From: Sphingobacteriales bacterium JAD_PAG50586_3
GTDB lineage: Bacteria; Bacteroidota; Bacteroidia; CAMBQF01
Direction of reading: 5' to 3'
NCBI GenBank assembly: GCA_023213195.1
Contig: CP096135.1
Coordinates: 3,220,842 to 3,284,841, forward strand
DNA length: 64,000 nt
Shown: piece after piece, positions 48,660 through 55,667 of the stretch
Layout: every line of letters begins with the position of its first letter
Position numbering within the stretch: the stretch's first letter is position 1
Notes under the pieces: model-generated
Databases searched by the model: none
Told to the model about the DNA's origin: nothing
The model's input: the letters and a program-made list of their open reading frames with translations, nothing else
Translations under genes and position numbers: made by a program

Positions 48660-48687
48660 AAAGAGCCACCCAGAAGGATGGCTCTTT
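48660..48687 (-). terminator. Strong terminator downstream of the photolyase gene
   Basis: AAAGAGCCA (48660-48668) pairs with TGGCTCTTT (48679-48687), inner CC/GG over AGAA. On the minus strand the stem is followed by a TTTTTGTTTTT tract. It lies about 210 bases after the photolyase stop, so it ends either that operon or a separate small transcript. Confidence 0.85.
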
Positions 48688-48861
48688 ATGTTGTGACGTT
48701 GGAAACGCTATGCGCCTTTTGTCTGGCTTTGGGCCTCATGAAGGGCGCACTCTATTGTCTCCGCTGTCAGTATTGTGTAGCTCTGTTGCTGTGTCTGTAT
48801 GTGTAAACCACAGTAATTAAAAAAAGGTTTAAAAAGTATTGCAATTTAACAATCACCGTTT
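48688..48861. other. Gene-free spacer with strand-skewed sequence
   Basis: These 174 bases lie between the photolyase stop/REP and the terminator. The minus strand is C/A-rich with few T (ACAGACACAGCAACAGAG). Two small frames exist: 17 codons on minus (48739 to 48686) and 36 codons on plus from ATG 48710. Neither has support. A small RNA ending at the 48660 terminator is possible. Confidence 0.3.
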
Positions 48862-48890
48862 GGTGAGATTCCTGCTTTCGCAGGAATGAC
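48862..48890. repeat. REP-like palindrome (GGTGAGATTCC...GGAATGAC)
   Basis: GGTGAGATTCCTGCTTTCGC followed by AGGAATGAC, immediately downstream of the photolyase stop. Same orientation and near-identical to the copy at 41176. Confidence 0.75.
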
Positions 48891-48899
48891 ATCACCTTT

Positions 48900-50213
48900 T
48901 TAGACAGCCAACCCTTGTTTATACACTTCTAAGGCGCGGTTGCGTGCCCAGGCGTGTTCTACAATGGGTTTGGGGTAAACAAAAGGCTCGTCAAACTCAG
49001 GTACCCACCGGCGTACATACTCCAGTTTAGGGTCGAACTTTTCGGTTTGTAACTGGGGGTTAAACACACGGAAATATGGTGCAGCATCACAGCCTGTACC
49101 TGCTGCCCACTGCCAGTTACCGTTATTAGCCGATAGGTCGAAATCGAGAAGTTTACGGGCAAAATAGGCTTCGCCCCAACGCCAGTCTATAAGCAGGTGC
49201 TTAGTTAAAAAGCTGGCCACCACCATGCGCACGCGGTTGTGCATAAAGCCTGTTTCGTTAAGCTCGCGCATACCTGCATCTACAATAGGGTAACCGGTGC
49301 GGCCTTCGCACCAGGCGGCAAAATGGGCTTCGTTGTTAACCCATTCTATATTGTCGTATTGGGGCTTAAAGGCATGGCCTACCACATTGGGGAAGTGCCA
49401 TAGAATCATCATGAAAAACTCGCGCCAAATAAGCTCGTTTAGCCATGTTTGGTTATTGTCTTTTGCAAAGGCTGCTAAGCTGCGCACACTAACAGTGCCA
49501 AAGCGCAGGTGCAGACCCATGTGGGTTGTACCAACAATACCGGGAATATCGCGGGTGGCATGGTAGTTCTTTACAATATCCGCATCAGGTATAGGCGCGG
49601 AAAATTTATAGCCCGAAGCTACAAAGCCCATGCTCTCTAAGGTTGGAATGGCAAAGGGCTTTTCAACCTTAAACAAGTTATTAAAATATTTTTCGGTGGG
49701 GTATGGTTTCAGATAAAAGCTATTCAGCTTTTCTTTCCATTTGCGGCTAAAAGGTGTGTAAACCGTGTACGGCTTACCATCACTTTTTAGTATCTCATCT
49801 TTCTCAAAAATTACCTGATCTTTAAAAGATAAGAATGTAGCATTCTCATCCTCCACCAGCTTCTTAATTTTCGCATCACGTTGAATTCCATAGGGTTCAT
49901 AATCATCGTTGGTATATACTGCATCTATTGTATACTCCTTTAAAAGTTGTTTAAACACCTCATCAGGAGTGGAGTAAAATATACTAATAGAACTACCATT
50001 TATCGATAATTGTTTACTAATTATCGATAAATTTTGATGTATAAATTCAACCCTTCTATCGTCCTTATCTTCAAGCTTATCCAGTATGTCTTTATCAAAT
50101 ATAAATATGGGCAAAACGTTGGTGTGCTTGCTTAATGCGCGATACAGACCTGCATTATCATTAAGCCTTAAATCCCTCCTAAACCAAAATATGGTAACGC
50201 TTTTCTTTTCCAT
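48900..50213 (-). CDS. phr: Cryptochrome/photolyase family protein (probable CPD photolyase)
   Basis: Complete, 437 residues. N-terminal antenna domain with TIFWFRRDLRLNDNAGLYRA; C-terminal FAD domain with WLNELIWREFFMMIL, EGRTGYPIVDAGMRELNETG, HNRVRMVVASFLTKHLLIDW and ANNGNWQWAAGTGCDAAPYF, all class I photolyase signatures; the Trp and Asn for flavin binding are kept. It repairs cyclobutane pyrimidine dimers with blue light. The ATG overlaps the SDR stop by one base (50213), so the two genes form an operon. Confidence 0.92.
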   Translation of the reverse strand: MEKKSVTIFWFRRDLRLNDNAGLYRALSKHTNVLPIFIFDKDILDKLEDKDDRRVEFIHQNLSIISKQLSINGSSISIFYSTPDEVFKQLLKEYTIDAVYTNDDYEPYGIQRDAKIKKLVEDENATFLSFKDQVIFEKDEILKSDGKPYTVYTPFSRKWKEKLNSFYLKPYPTEKYFNNLFKVEKPFAIPTLESMGFVASGYKFSAPIPDADIVKNYHATRDIPGIVGTTHMGLHLRFGTVSVRSLAAFAKDNNQTWLNELIWREFFMMILWHFPNVVGHAFKPQYDNIEWVNNEAHFAAWCEGRTGYPIVDAGMRELNETGFMHNRVRMVVASFLTKHLLIDWRWGEAYFARKLLDFDLSANNGNWQWAAGTGCDAAPYFRVFNPQLQTEKFDPKLEYVRRWVPEFDEPFVYPKPIVEHAWARNRALEVYKQGLAV

Positions 50214-50914
50214 TATAGTAGGCGCAATTTAGCCATACCACCATCAATAGCCAATGTTTGGCCCGTAACCCAGCCCGATTGTGGCGAAAGCAGATATAAG
50301 GCCGCCTGTGCCATATCTGCCGGGGTACCTACCCTGTTTAACGGGTGGCGCTTGCCCGATGCTTCACGCTTTTCAGGCGTAGCCAATAATTTTTCGGCCA
50401 GTGGTGTATCTGTTAACGATGGAGCAATGCAGTTAAAGCGGATGTTGGCCGCCGCATATTCTGCAGCTAACGAGCGGGCCAGACCCTCTACAGCAGCCTT
50501 TGCCGATGCTATAGATGCATGGAAAGGCATACCTGTTTGCGCAGCTACGGTGCTAAACAACACTACCGATGCACCCTGTGCAGCCTTTAGCGGAGCAACA
50601 GCCTGGCGCAACGTACGTATGGCCCCCAATACATTTAAGTTATATTCTGCCAGAAAATCATCATCGGTAAAGCGGTTAAAGGGCTTTAGGTTGATGCTGC
50701 CGGGGCAATAAGCCACACCATGCAATTCACTTGGTAAGCCGGTAATTGTAAACTCTTTTGTTGATGCATCGCCTTGGATAAAAATAAGGTTATCGCTATC
50801 TGGTAAGTTACGGTTGGTGCGGGCTACCACGTATACTGTATGCCCTTGGGCTAGTAACAATGTGGTTAGTTCCAAGCCTATGCCTGTTGTTCCACCTACT
50901 ATCAAATAATTCAT
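50213..50914 (-). CDS. Short-chain dehydrogenase/reductase lacking the catalytic tyrosine
   Basis: Complete, 233 residues. The nucleotide site is IVGGTTGIGLELTT and the Ser region is VLFSTVAAQTGMPFH. Where classical SDRs have Y-x-x-x-K this protein has ASIASAKAAVEGLARSLA, with Ile in place of Tyr before the conserved Lys. The C-terminus IDGGMAKLRL is typical. It is co-transcribed with the photolyase (TAATG overlap). The substrate is unknown; without Tyr it may use a different acid/base or not be a classical oxidoreductase. Confidence 0.85.
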   Translation of the reverse strand: MNYLIVGGTTGIGLELTTLLLAQGHTVYVVARTNRNLPDSDNLIFIQGDASTKEFTITGLPSELHGVAYCPGSINLKPFNRFTDDDFLAEYNLNVLGAIRTLRQAVAPLKAAQGASVVLFSTVAAQTGMPFHASIASAKAAVEGLARSLAAEYAAANIRFNCIAPSLTDTPLAEKLLATPEKREASGKRHPLNRVGTPADMAQAALYLLSPQSGWVTGQTLAIDGGMAKLRLL

Positions 50915-51028
50915 TGCGAACAGTTTTGGCTTTCTAACAAGCAGGTAGGTAAATGGTTTAAATCAGGGGTCAGTAGTCAGAGGTCAGCTTTTAGAGTTGT
51001 GCATTGTCAATTGAACATTGACAATTGA

Positions 51029-51370
51029 TTACCCACCCGCTTTTTTAACGCCGTAGCCTGCTGCTTTTAGTATATCATGCACCTTATCGCGCATATCGCC
51101 TTGGATAACAATCTCCCCATCTTTACTCGTCCCCCCTACCCCACATTTGCTTTTCAGCAGTTTTTCCAGGTCTTTCAAATCATCATCAGTCCCCACATAG
51201 CCTTTAACAAGGGTTACTGTTTTGCCCTTGCGACTTTTACTGTCTCGCCACACACGCAGGTCTTGCTGCGCAGGCGGCAGGGTTTCCTAGTCGTTTTCTT
51301 CGTTATCTACACTAAAATCGGGATTGGTAGAGTATACCAATCCCGATTTGTTTTTATTCTTGTTAGACAT
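51029..51370 (-). CDS. SUI1/YciH (eIF1-like) protein interrupted by an in-frame TAG
   Basis: 113 codons from ATG 51368-51370: MSNKNKNKSGLVYSTNPDFS, acidic linker, then LPPAQQDLRVWRDSKSRKGK, VTLVKGYVGTDDDLKDLEKL, GVGGTSKDGEIVIQGD and a C-terminal helix. This is the SUI1 domain, which modulates start-codon selection. A TAG (51287-51289) lies between EEND and ETLPPAQQ; both sides are in one frame, so it is a substitution (TGG or CAG expected) and not a frameshift. A 15-bp perfect hairpin lies in the first 20 codons. Two partial products or a sequencing error are the alternatives. Confidence 0.8.
51315..51349 (-). promoter_or_regulatory. Perfect 15-bp hairpin inside the 5' coding region of the SUI1 gene
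   Basis: Arms AAATCGGGATTGGTA (51315-51329) and TACCAATCCCGATTT (51335-51349) with a 5-base GAGTA loop. It spans codons for KSGLVYSTNPDF. It starts about 20 bases after the ATG and could mask initiation or slow the first ribosomes. Confidence 0.55.
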
Positions 51371-51388
51371 TGCTCTTCTATTAAAAAA

Positions 51389-51413
51389 TCCCTCTCCCTT
51401 TAAGGGAGAGGGA
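51389..51413. repeat. TCCCTCTCCCTTTAAGGGAGAGGGA palindrome element
   Basis: Perfect palindrome TCCCTCTCCCTTT and its mirror, of the CTCCCTTTAAGGGAG family. It lies between the SUI1-like start and the BT_3928-like stop. Confidence 0.75.
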
Positions 51414-51434
51414 CATAGGGTGAGGGGTATTTCT

Positions 51435-52625
51435 TTATTTCATGTATTTATCCTTCACATCGTTAAACGATGGAAACGCGTTGTAGTGCCATTTTGCAAT
51501 AACCTTACCGCCTTTAAACAGTATTAAACCGGGGTTTGAGCGGATAGCGCCTTTAAGCGGGGTATCATCGGTACAACGGTAAAAATCAAACGCCAGTTGG
51601 TTATCGTGGCGGAATTCTTCTATCATGGTCCAGTCGCTATTGGTAATACCTACAAAAGATACTTTGCTCTTATCGGCTAAGCCTGCAAAGTCCCTAATGT
51701 CAACAATAGCCTTGTTAGATGCCTTTTCTATATGTGTATAGAAAAGCACAAACTGGTAGTTAGGGTTGCCAATAATCTGCTCTGTAAAGTTGTTGTTGTC
51801 TTTATCTACCATATCAATAGCTACAGACAAAGGCAGCAGCTTTTTATCGGTCGTATCAGCCTTTGGCTCTTTACGCTCTACAAAGGTGTGGTTGGTATAG
51901 AAGGCAGTATCAGAGGCCGCAGCCTTAGTTAAGCCATCCATAGTAAGTTCTACATTTTGGCCCGATGTGTTGTTTTTGTAAACGAACTTCATCTCGCCCA
52001 TTTTCTTTTGTTGCTCATCCATATAAGCCTTGCGCTGGTCCATAATGTTATGGCCAACGGCAAACTCGCCACTTTTATAATCCATGTGGATAGGCAGGTA
52101 AGCAAAGGTGTATAGAGGGAACGCGAATGATACAATGGTAAACAAGGCTACCAGCACATTGTCGCCTTTAGGTTTTCTTATAATTGGGTTTATGTACTTG
52201 CGGCCAATAAGTATAACAACTATTAGCACCAGCAAGATAAGGTCTTTGTAGAAAGAACCCCATGCTTTAAGCGGGATAACATCGCCAAAGCAGCCACACT
52301 CTTTAATATAGCCTGTGTAGGCAGAATAGAATGTTAGGAAGGTGAAGAACACGATTAACGCCAGCAGCGCCCAGCTATTCCACTTAATGCGCGAGCCCGA
52401 CAGTAGCATTAAGCCTTGCAAAATCTCAAGGCCGGTAATGAATATGGCCAGTAATATGCTAATGTTTTCAAACCAGGCCAAGGGACCCCAAATATGTTCG
52501 CCAAATACGCTGAAGTATTCATCCAGCTTATAAGAAAATCCTATAGGGTCGTTAGCTTTTATAACGCCCGAAAAAATAAATAAAAGGCCTACTAATACGC
52601 GGGCTACCTGGGTAATAATCTTCAT
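51435..52625 (-). CDS. BT_3928-like protein: DoxX/MauE-type membrane domain plus periplasmic thioredoxin-like domain
   Basis: 396 residues from the second ATG (52625). Four membrane helices make a DoxX/MauE-like domain (VLVGLLFIFSGVIKANDPIG; GLMLLSGSRIKWNSWALLAL; ECGCFGDVIPLKAWGSFYKD with a CGC motif). The C-terminal 150 residues have PNYQFVLFYTHIEKASNKAI and PGLILFKGGKVIAKWHY, a thioredoxin-like fold without a CxxC. This domain pair is the BT_3928 family of Bacteroidota. A role in envelope redox or respiration is plausible but unproven. Confidence 0.87.
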   Translation of the reverse strand: MKIITQVARVLVGLLFIFSGVIKANDPIGFSYKLDEYFSVFGEHIWGPLAWFENISILLAIFITGLEILQGLMLLSGSRIKWNSWALLALIVFFTFLTFYSAYTGYIKECGCFGDVIPLKAWGSFYKDLILLVLIVVILIGRKYINPIIRKPKGDNVLVALFTIVSFAFPLYTFAYLPIHMDYKSGEFAVGHNIMDQRKAYMDEQQKKMGEMKFVYKNNTSGQNVELTMDGLTKAAASDTAFYTNHTFVERKEPKADTTDKKLLPLSVAIDMVDKDNNNFTEQIIGNPNYQFVLFYTHIEKASNKAIVDIRDFAGLADKSKVSFVGITNSDWTMIEEFRHDNQLAFDFYRCTDDTPLKGAIRSNPGLILFKGGKVIAKWHYNAFPSFNDVKDKYMK

Positions 52626-52648
52626 ATTCAAATAGTTTTAAAACAAAA

Positions 52649-52687
52649 CAAGATTTCTGCAATCGGTAAACGACTGCAAAAATCTTG
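52649..52687 (-). terminator. Long 17-bp hairpin between osmC and the BT_3928-like gene
   Basis: Arms CAAGATTTCTGCAATCG (52649-52665) and CGACTGCAAAAATCTTG (52671-52687) pair over 17 positions with two G-U-type mismatches and a GTAAA loop. On the minus strand it is followed by TTTTGTTTT, as in a terminator, but it lies just upstream of the next start and overlaps a GATTTTTG box, so an operator is also possible. Confidence 0.5.
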
Positions 52688-52713
52688 CAATTTTTTCAAT
52701 ATCGGCTAAAAAA

Positions 52714-53127
52714 TTAACCAACAAGTTGGGCATCCATTGTTATCTCTGCGTTTAGCAGTTTAGATATGGGGCAGTTTTCCTTTGCGTTTTTAGCTGCTTC
52801 GGCAAACTGCTCGGCACTCATTTCAGGCACATCGGCCTTAACCTCTAAATGTATTTTGGTTACCGCGCCGCCTTCAAAAGTTACACTGGCTTTAGTGTCT
52901 ATGGCAGATGCTGTAAATCCCGCCTCGCCAATTACAAACGTCAGCTTCATGCTAAAGCAACCGGCGTGGGCTGCACCAACCAGTTCTTCGGGGTTGGTAC
53001 CAATACCTTCCTCAAAACGAGAGCCGAAAGAGTATTGCGTTTGGTTTAATACCGTGCTTTGTGTGCTTAAGTGGCCTTTGCCTTCTTTGCCCGAACCTTC
53101 CCAATGGGCTGTTGCTGTCCTTATCAT
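52714..53127 (-). CDS. OsmC family peroxiredoxin
   Basis: Complete, 137 residues. Two reactive cysteines sit in GAAHAGCFSMKLTFVI and AKENCPISKLLNAEI, as in OsmC/Ohr. FGSRFEEGIGTNPEELVGAA is the family signature. It reduces organic hydroperoxides at the expense of lipoyl or thiol reductants. Monocistronic, with a long hairpin downstream. OsmC rather than Ohr is favoured by its length and the FEEGxGTNPEEL start. Confidence 0.92.
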   Translation of the reverse strand: MIRTATAHWEGSGKEGKGHLSTQSTVLNQTQYSFGSRFEEGIGTNPEELVGAAHAGCFSMKLTFVIGEAGFTASAIDTKASVTFEGGAVTKIHLEVKADVPEMSAEQFAEAAKNAKENCPISKLLNAEITMDAQLVG

Positions 53128-53200
53128 GTTTCTTGTTTTATTGATTTGATTAGATAGACCAAATTAAGGCAATATTGTTTATAAATTTACCTCACTCCCT

Positions 53201-53230
53201 AAATCCCCCTCCCCTAAAGGAATGAGGGGG
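53201..53230. repeat. CCCCCTCCCCTAAAGG...GAGGGGG element
   Basis: CCCCCTCCCCTAAAGGAATG followed by AGGGGGAC: imperfect member of the CCCTCCC/GGGAGGG palindrome family, in the gap between divergent osmC and the exonuclease gene. Confidence 0.6.
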
Positions 53231-53279
53231 ACTTAAATTTTGACAAACACATTGCACTAATTTTTGTTACTTAGCTTAT

Positions 53280-54311
53280 ATGCCCGCCAACCTGATAGAA
53301 TTTACCGATATAGGCCTGTACGTGCCCGAAGCCAAAGTGTACCTAGACCCTTGGCGCGCGGTAGACAAGGCCATTATTACCCACGGCCACAGCGACCATG
53401 CCCGCTATGGACATAAGTGGTATATGACCCACAAACAAAACGTGGCCATACTTAAGCATAGGTTAGGTGTCGATATTAATGTATCGTCGGTTGAGTTTGG
53501 CGAAGTGTTTACTATAAACGGGGTTAAATTTTCGCTGCACCCTGCGGGCCATGTGTTGGGTTCATCGCAGGTGCGGGTAGAGCATAAGGGGCGTGTATGG
53601 GTTTTCTCGGGCGACTATAAAGTAGCCAACGATGGTATTAGCGGTGCGTTTGAGCCTGTTAAGTGCCATGCTTTTATTACCGAATCTACTTTTGGTATGC
53701 CGGTGTTTAATTGGAAACCTCAGAATGAAATTTTTGACGATATAAACCGCTGGTGGAATAAGAATAAGGAGGATGGAAAGGTTAGCCTTATATCGGCCTA
53801 CTCGCTGGGCAAGGCGCAGCGCGTTATTGCCAATGTAGATTCTTCTATTGGCCCCATATTTACCCACGGTGCTGTAGAACCTATAAACGAGATTTACCGT
53901 GCCGAGGGTGTTAAGCTACCCCCTACAACCAAGGCCACGGCTGAGCATAATAAAAAAGATTTTGCGGGTGCATTGGTTGTTGCGCCCGGTTCGGCCTTTA
54001 ATACACCTTGGGCCAATAAGTTTAAACCTCTATCAACGGGGGTAGCATCGGGGTGGATGAACCTGCGCGGCGCCAAGCGTTGGCAGGCCGCCGATAGAGG
54101 CTTTGTACTATCGGACCACGCAGACTGGACAGGTTTGATTGGCGCTATAAAAGGCACAGGATGCGAGAGTGTGTATGTTACCCACGGCTATACTTCAGTA
54201 TTCTCTAAATGGCTGCGCGAACAGGGCTACGACGCGCACGAGGTACATACCTTGTACGGCGATGAGAATGAAGCGCTTGAAGTTATTGAGGCAAGCCCAG
54301 AAAAAACTTAA
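53280..54311 (+). CDS. Ligase-associated DNA exonuclease (MBL-fold, CPSF-like)
   Basis: Complete, 343 residues. The metallo-beta-lactamase motif is ITHGHSDHARYGH, then PAGHVLGSSQVRV, FSGDYKVANDG and TESTFGMP, and the beta-CASP end VLSDHADWTGLIGAI and VYVTHGYT. This is the family found next to ATP-dependent DNA ligases (Lexo). It probably processes 3' ends before sealing. The ligase lies at 55668, separated here by a TauE gene on the other strand and a small secreted protein. The C-terminus overlaps the convergent TauE gene by 29 bases. Confidence 0.9.
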   Translation: MPANLIEFTDIGLYVPEAKVYLDPWRAVDKAIITHGHSDHARYGHKWYMTHKQNVAILKHRLGVDINVSSVEFGEVFTINGVKFSLHPAGHVLGSSQVRVEHKGRVWVFSGDYKVANDGISGAFEPVKCHAFITESTFGMPVFNWKPQNEIFDDINRWWNKNKEDGKVSLISAYSLGKAQRVIANVDSSIGPIFTHGAVEPINEIYRAEGVKLPPTTKATAEHNKKDFAGALVVAPGSAFNTPWANKFKPLSTGVASGWMNLRGAKRWQAADRGFVLSDHADWTGLIGAIKGTGCESVYVTHGYTSVFSKWLREQGYDAHEVHTLYGDENEALEVIEASPEKT

Positions 54312-55017
54312 CAATGCTAACTATACCTATTATCAATACCAATGATAATACTATGTAGCGGAAGGCCTTTTGGTTGATTTTATCTACCAGCCATTTGCCA
54401 ATAAAGTTACCGGCTAACGAGAGTATTATTACGGGAATAACATAGCCCAAAGCGCCCTCTATCATTGGTTTTTGAATAAGGTACACCACAAAGCGGCTCG
54501 CATCAACCCCCAAATCTATAAAGGCCGATGTGGCTATAAAAGCGCTTACGTTTAAATCGTAGGCCGAAAGGAATAAACCCCTGATTGCCCCGCCGGTGCC
54601 TAAGAAACCCGCTACAAAGCCTGATACACCTCCGCCAACAGCAGCATTGGTGCGGGTAGGCTTTACCACCAAATTGGGTTTAAGCAACAGGAATAAAGAC
54701 AGGCCGGTTAAGAACACGCCCAAAACACCCTCGGCAATGTAATCGGCCAAAAAGCCCGATAACAAAGCACCTATAATAACCGCTATAACACTGGGTATGC
54801 CAAAGTTTATAAGCAATTGCTTTAACAGGCCCTTGCGGAATAAAACCACCTTCCATAAATTGCTTACTACGTGTATAGCTGCTGTAAATAACAGCGCCTG
54901 CTGAAAGCCGAAATAGTAGGTAATAATGGGCACAAGCAATATGGAAGAGCCAAAACCACCAAGGGTGCCCAGCACTTCGGCAACAAATAATAATATATAA
55001 AACGTGATATGCTCCAA
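54283..55017 (-). CDS. TauE/SafE family sulfite/organosulfonate exporter-like permease
   Basis: Complete, 244 residues with seven to eight membrane helices in the two-repeat TauE layout. The N-terminal repeat is FYILLFVAEVLGTLGGFGSS and the C-terminal repeat GVSGFVAGFLGTGGAIRGLF; the GTLGGFG and GTGGA glycine clusters are family signatures. Substrate unknown (sulfite, sulfoacetate or other anions). It is convergent and overlapping with the exonuclease gene, and divergent from the secreted protein at 55069. Confidence 0.9.
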   Translation of the reverse strand: MEHITFYILLFVAEVLGTLGGFGSSILLVPIITYYFGFQQALLFTAAIHVVSNLWKVVLFRKGLLKQLLINFGIPSVIAVIIGALLSGFLADYIAEGVLGVFLTGLSLFLLLKPNLVVKPTRTNAAVGGGVSGFVAGFLGTGGAIRGLFLSAYDLNVSAFIATSAFIDLGVDASRFVVYLIQKPMIEGALGYVIPVIILSLAGNFIGKWLVDKINQKAFRYIVLSLVLIIGIVSIVKFFLGLPQ

Positions 55018-55057
55018 TAGAGATGGTATATAGTCCTAAATATAAGGTAAACATACT

Positions 55058-55065
55058 TACTTTTG
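55058..55065 (+). promoter_or_regulatory. -7 element that decides the start of the secreted TonB-like protein gene
   Basis: TACTTTTG matches TAnnTTTG. It contains an in-frame TTG (55063), which therefore cannot be the translation start; ATG 55069 or 55078 is the likely start, giving a leaderless or near-leaderless transcript. Confidence 0.5.
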
Positions 55066-55068
55066 GGT

Positions 55069-55644
55069 ATGCAGAAAATGATGCTGGTCATACTATTGCT
55101 AATTGCCTTTGATGCTGCTATTGTAGCCCAAACCTATGCGCCTGAGGTTTTAAAATTTAAAAATGCTAAGAAAAAAGATAAGTCTAAAGCCTTAAACATA
55201 AATGATGTTGTTGGCCGGAAAACCCGTTGGTACAGTAAAATTTCGTTTCGTCGCGATACAATTTACAAAGTACTTACCAATGTAGAAGAGCCACCAAAGC
55301 TAACTCATGGTAGAAATAATATGCAACGCGGACTTAGGCGGGAGATTAAGTTTACTGATAAGGATGATGTACGGCCCAAAGATGATTCGGAATACAAACT
55401 TAGGCTATCTCTTGACACATTAGGAACCATAACCAACATAGAATTTGTAAGCGGCAAAAAAGACGATTTATTTTACTCGCAACTGTTAACCGAAATAGTA
55501 AAATACCCTTGGAAACCAGCGGTTGATTATGGCAAAGCGGTGAATTATGTAATGCCTGTTATGGTTGTTTTAAAGCCCCGCAATAACAAGAAAACCTATA
55601 AAATTGTAGTGCCTAAACTTTTAAAAGTAAAAACTGTTTTTTAG
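55069..55644 (+). CDS. Secreted protein with TonB C-terminal-like domain
   Basis: 191 residues from ATG 55069, or 188 from ATG 55078. Signal peptide MMLVILLLIAFDAAIVAQ. A basic middle (KFKNAKKKDKSKALN) precedes a C-terminal domain with YKLRLSLDTLGTITNIEFVS, YSQLLTEIVKYPWKPAVDYG and VMPVMVVLKPR, the strand-helix-strand layout of TonB C-terminal domains without the N-terminal TonB anchor. It is not part of a TonB-ExbB set here. It ends 23 bases before the ligase gene and is probably co-transcribed. Confidence 0.7.
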   Translation: MQKMMLVILLLIAFDAAIVAQTYAPEVLKFKNAKKKDKSKALNINDVVGRKTRWYSKISFRRDTIYKVLTNVEEPPKLTHGRNNMQRGLRREIKFTDKDDVRPKDDSEYKLRLSLDTLGTITNIEFVSGKKDDLFYSQLLTEIVKYPWKPAVDYGKAVNYVMPVMVVLKPRNNKKTYKIVVPKLLKVKTVF

Positions 55645-55667
55645 TTGTTGATACTATTACTGACGCT

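Noticed and set aside
44647..51289. Possible reassignment of TAG to an amino acid (two in-frame TAGs, in lon and the SUI1 gene)
   Set aside because: Several intact or well-bounded genes use TAG as normal stop (phasin-like gene at 2510-2512, lon at 45709-45711, dgt at 31468-31470, paralog 3 at 47534-47536), with no conserved read-through beyond. Errors or point mutations are simpler.
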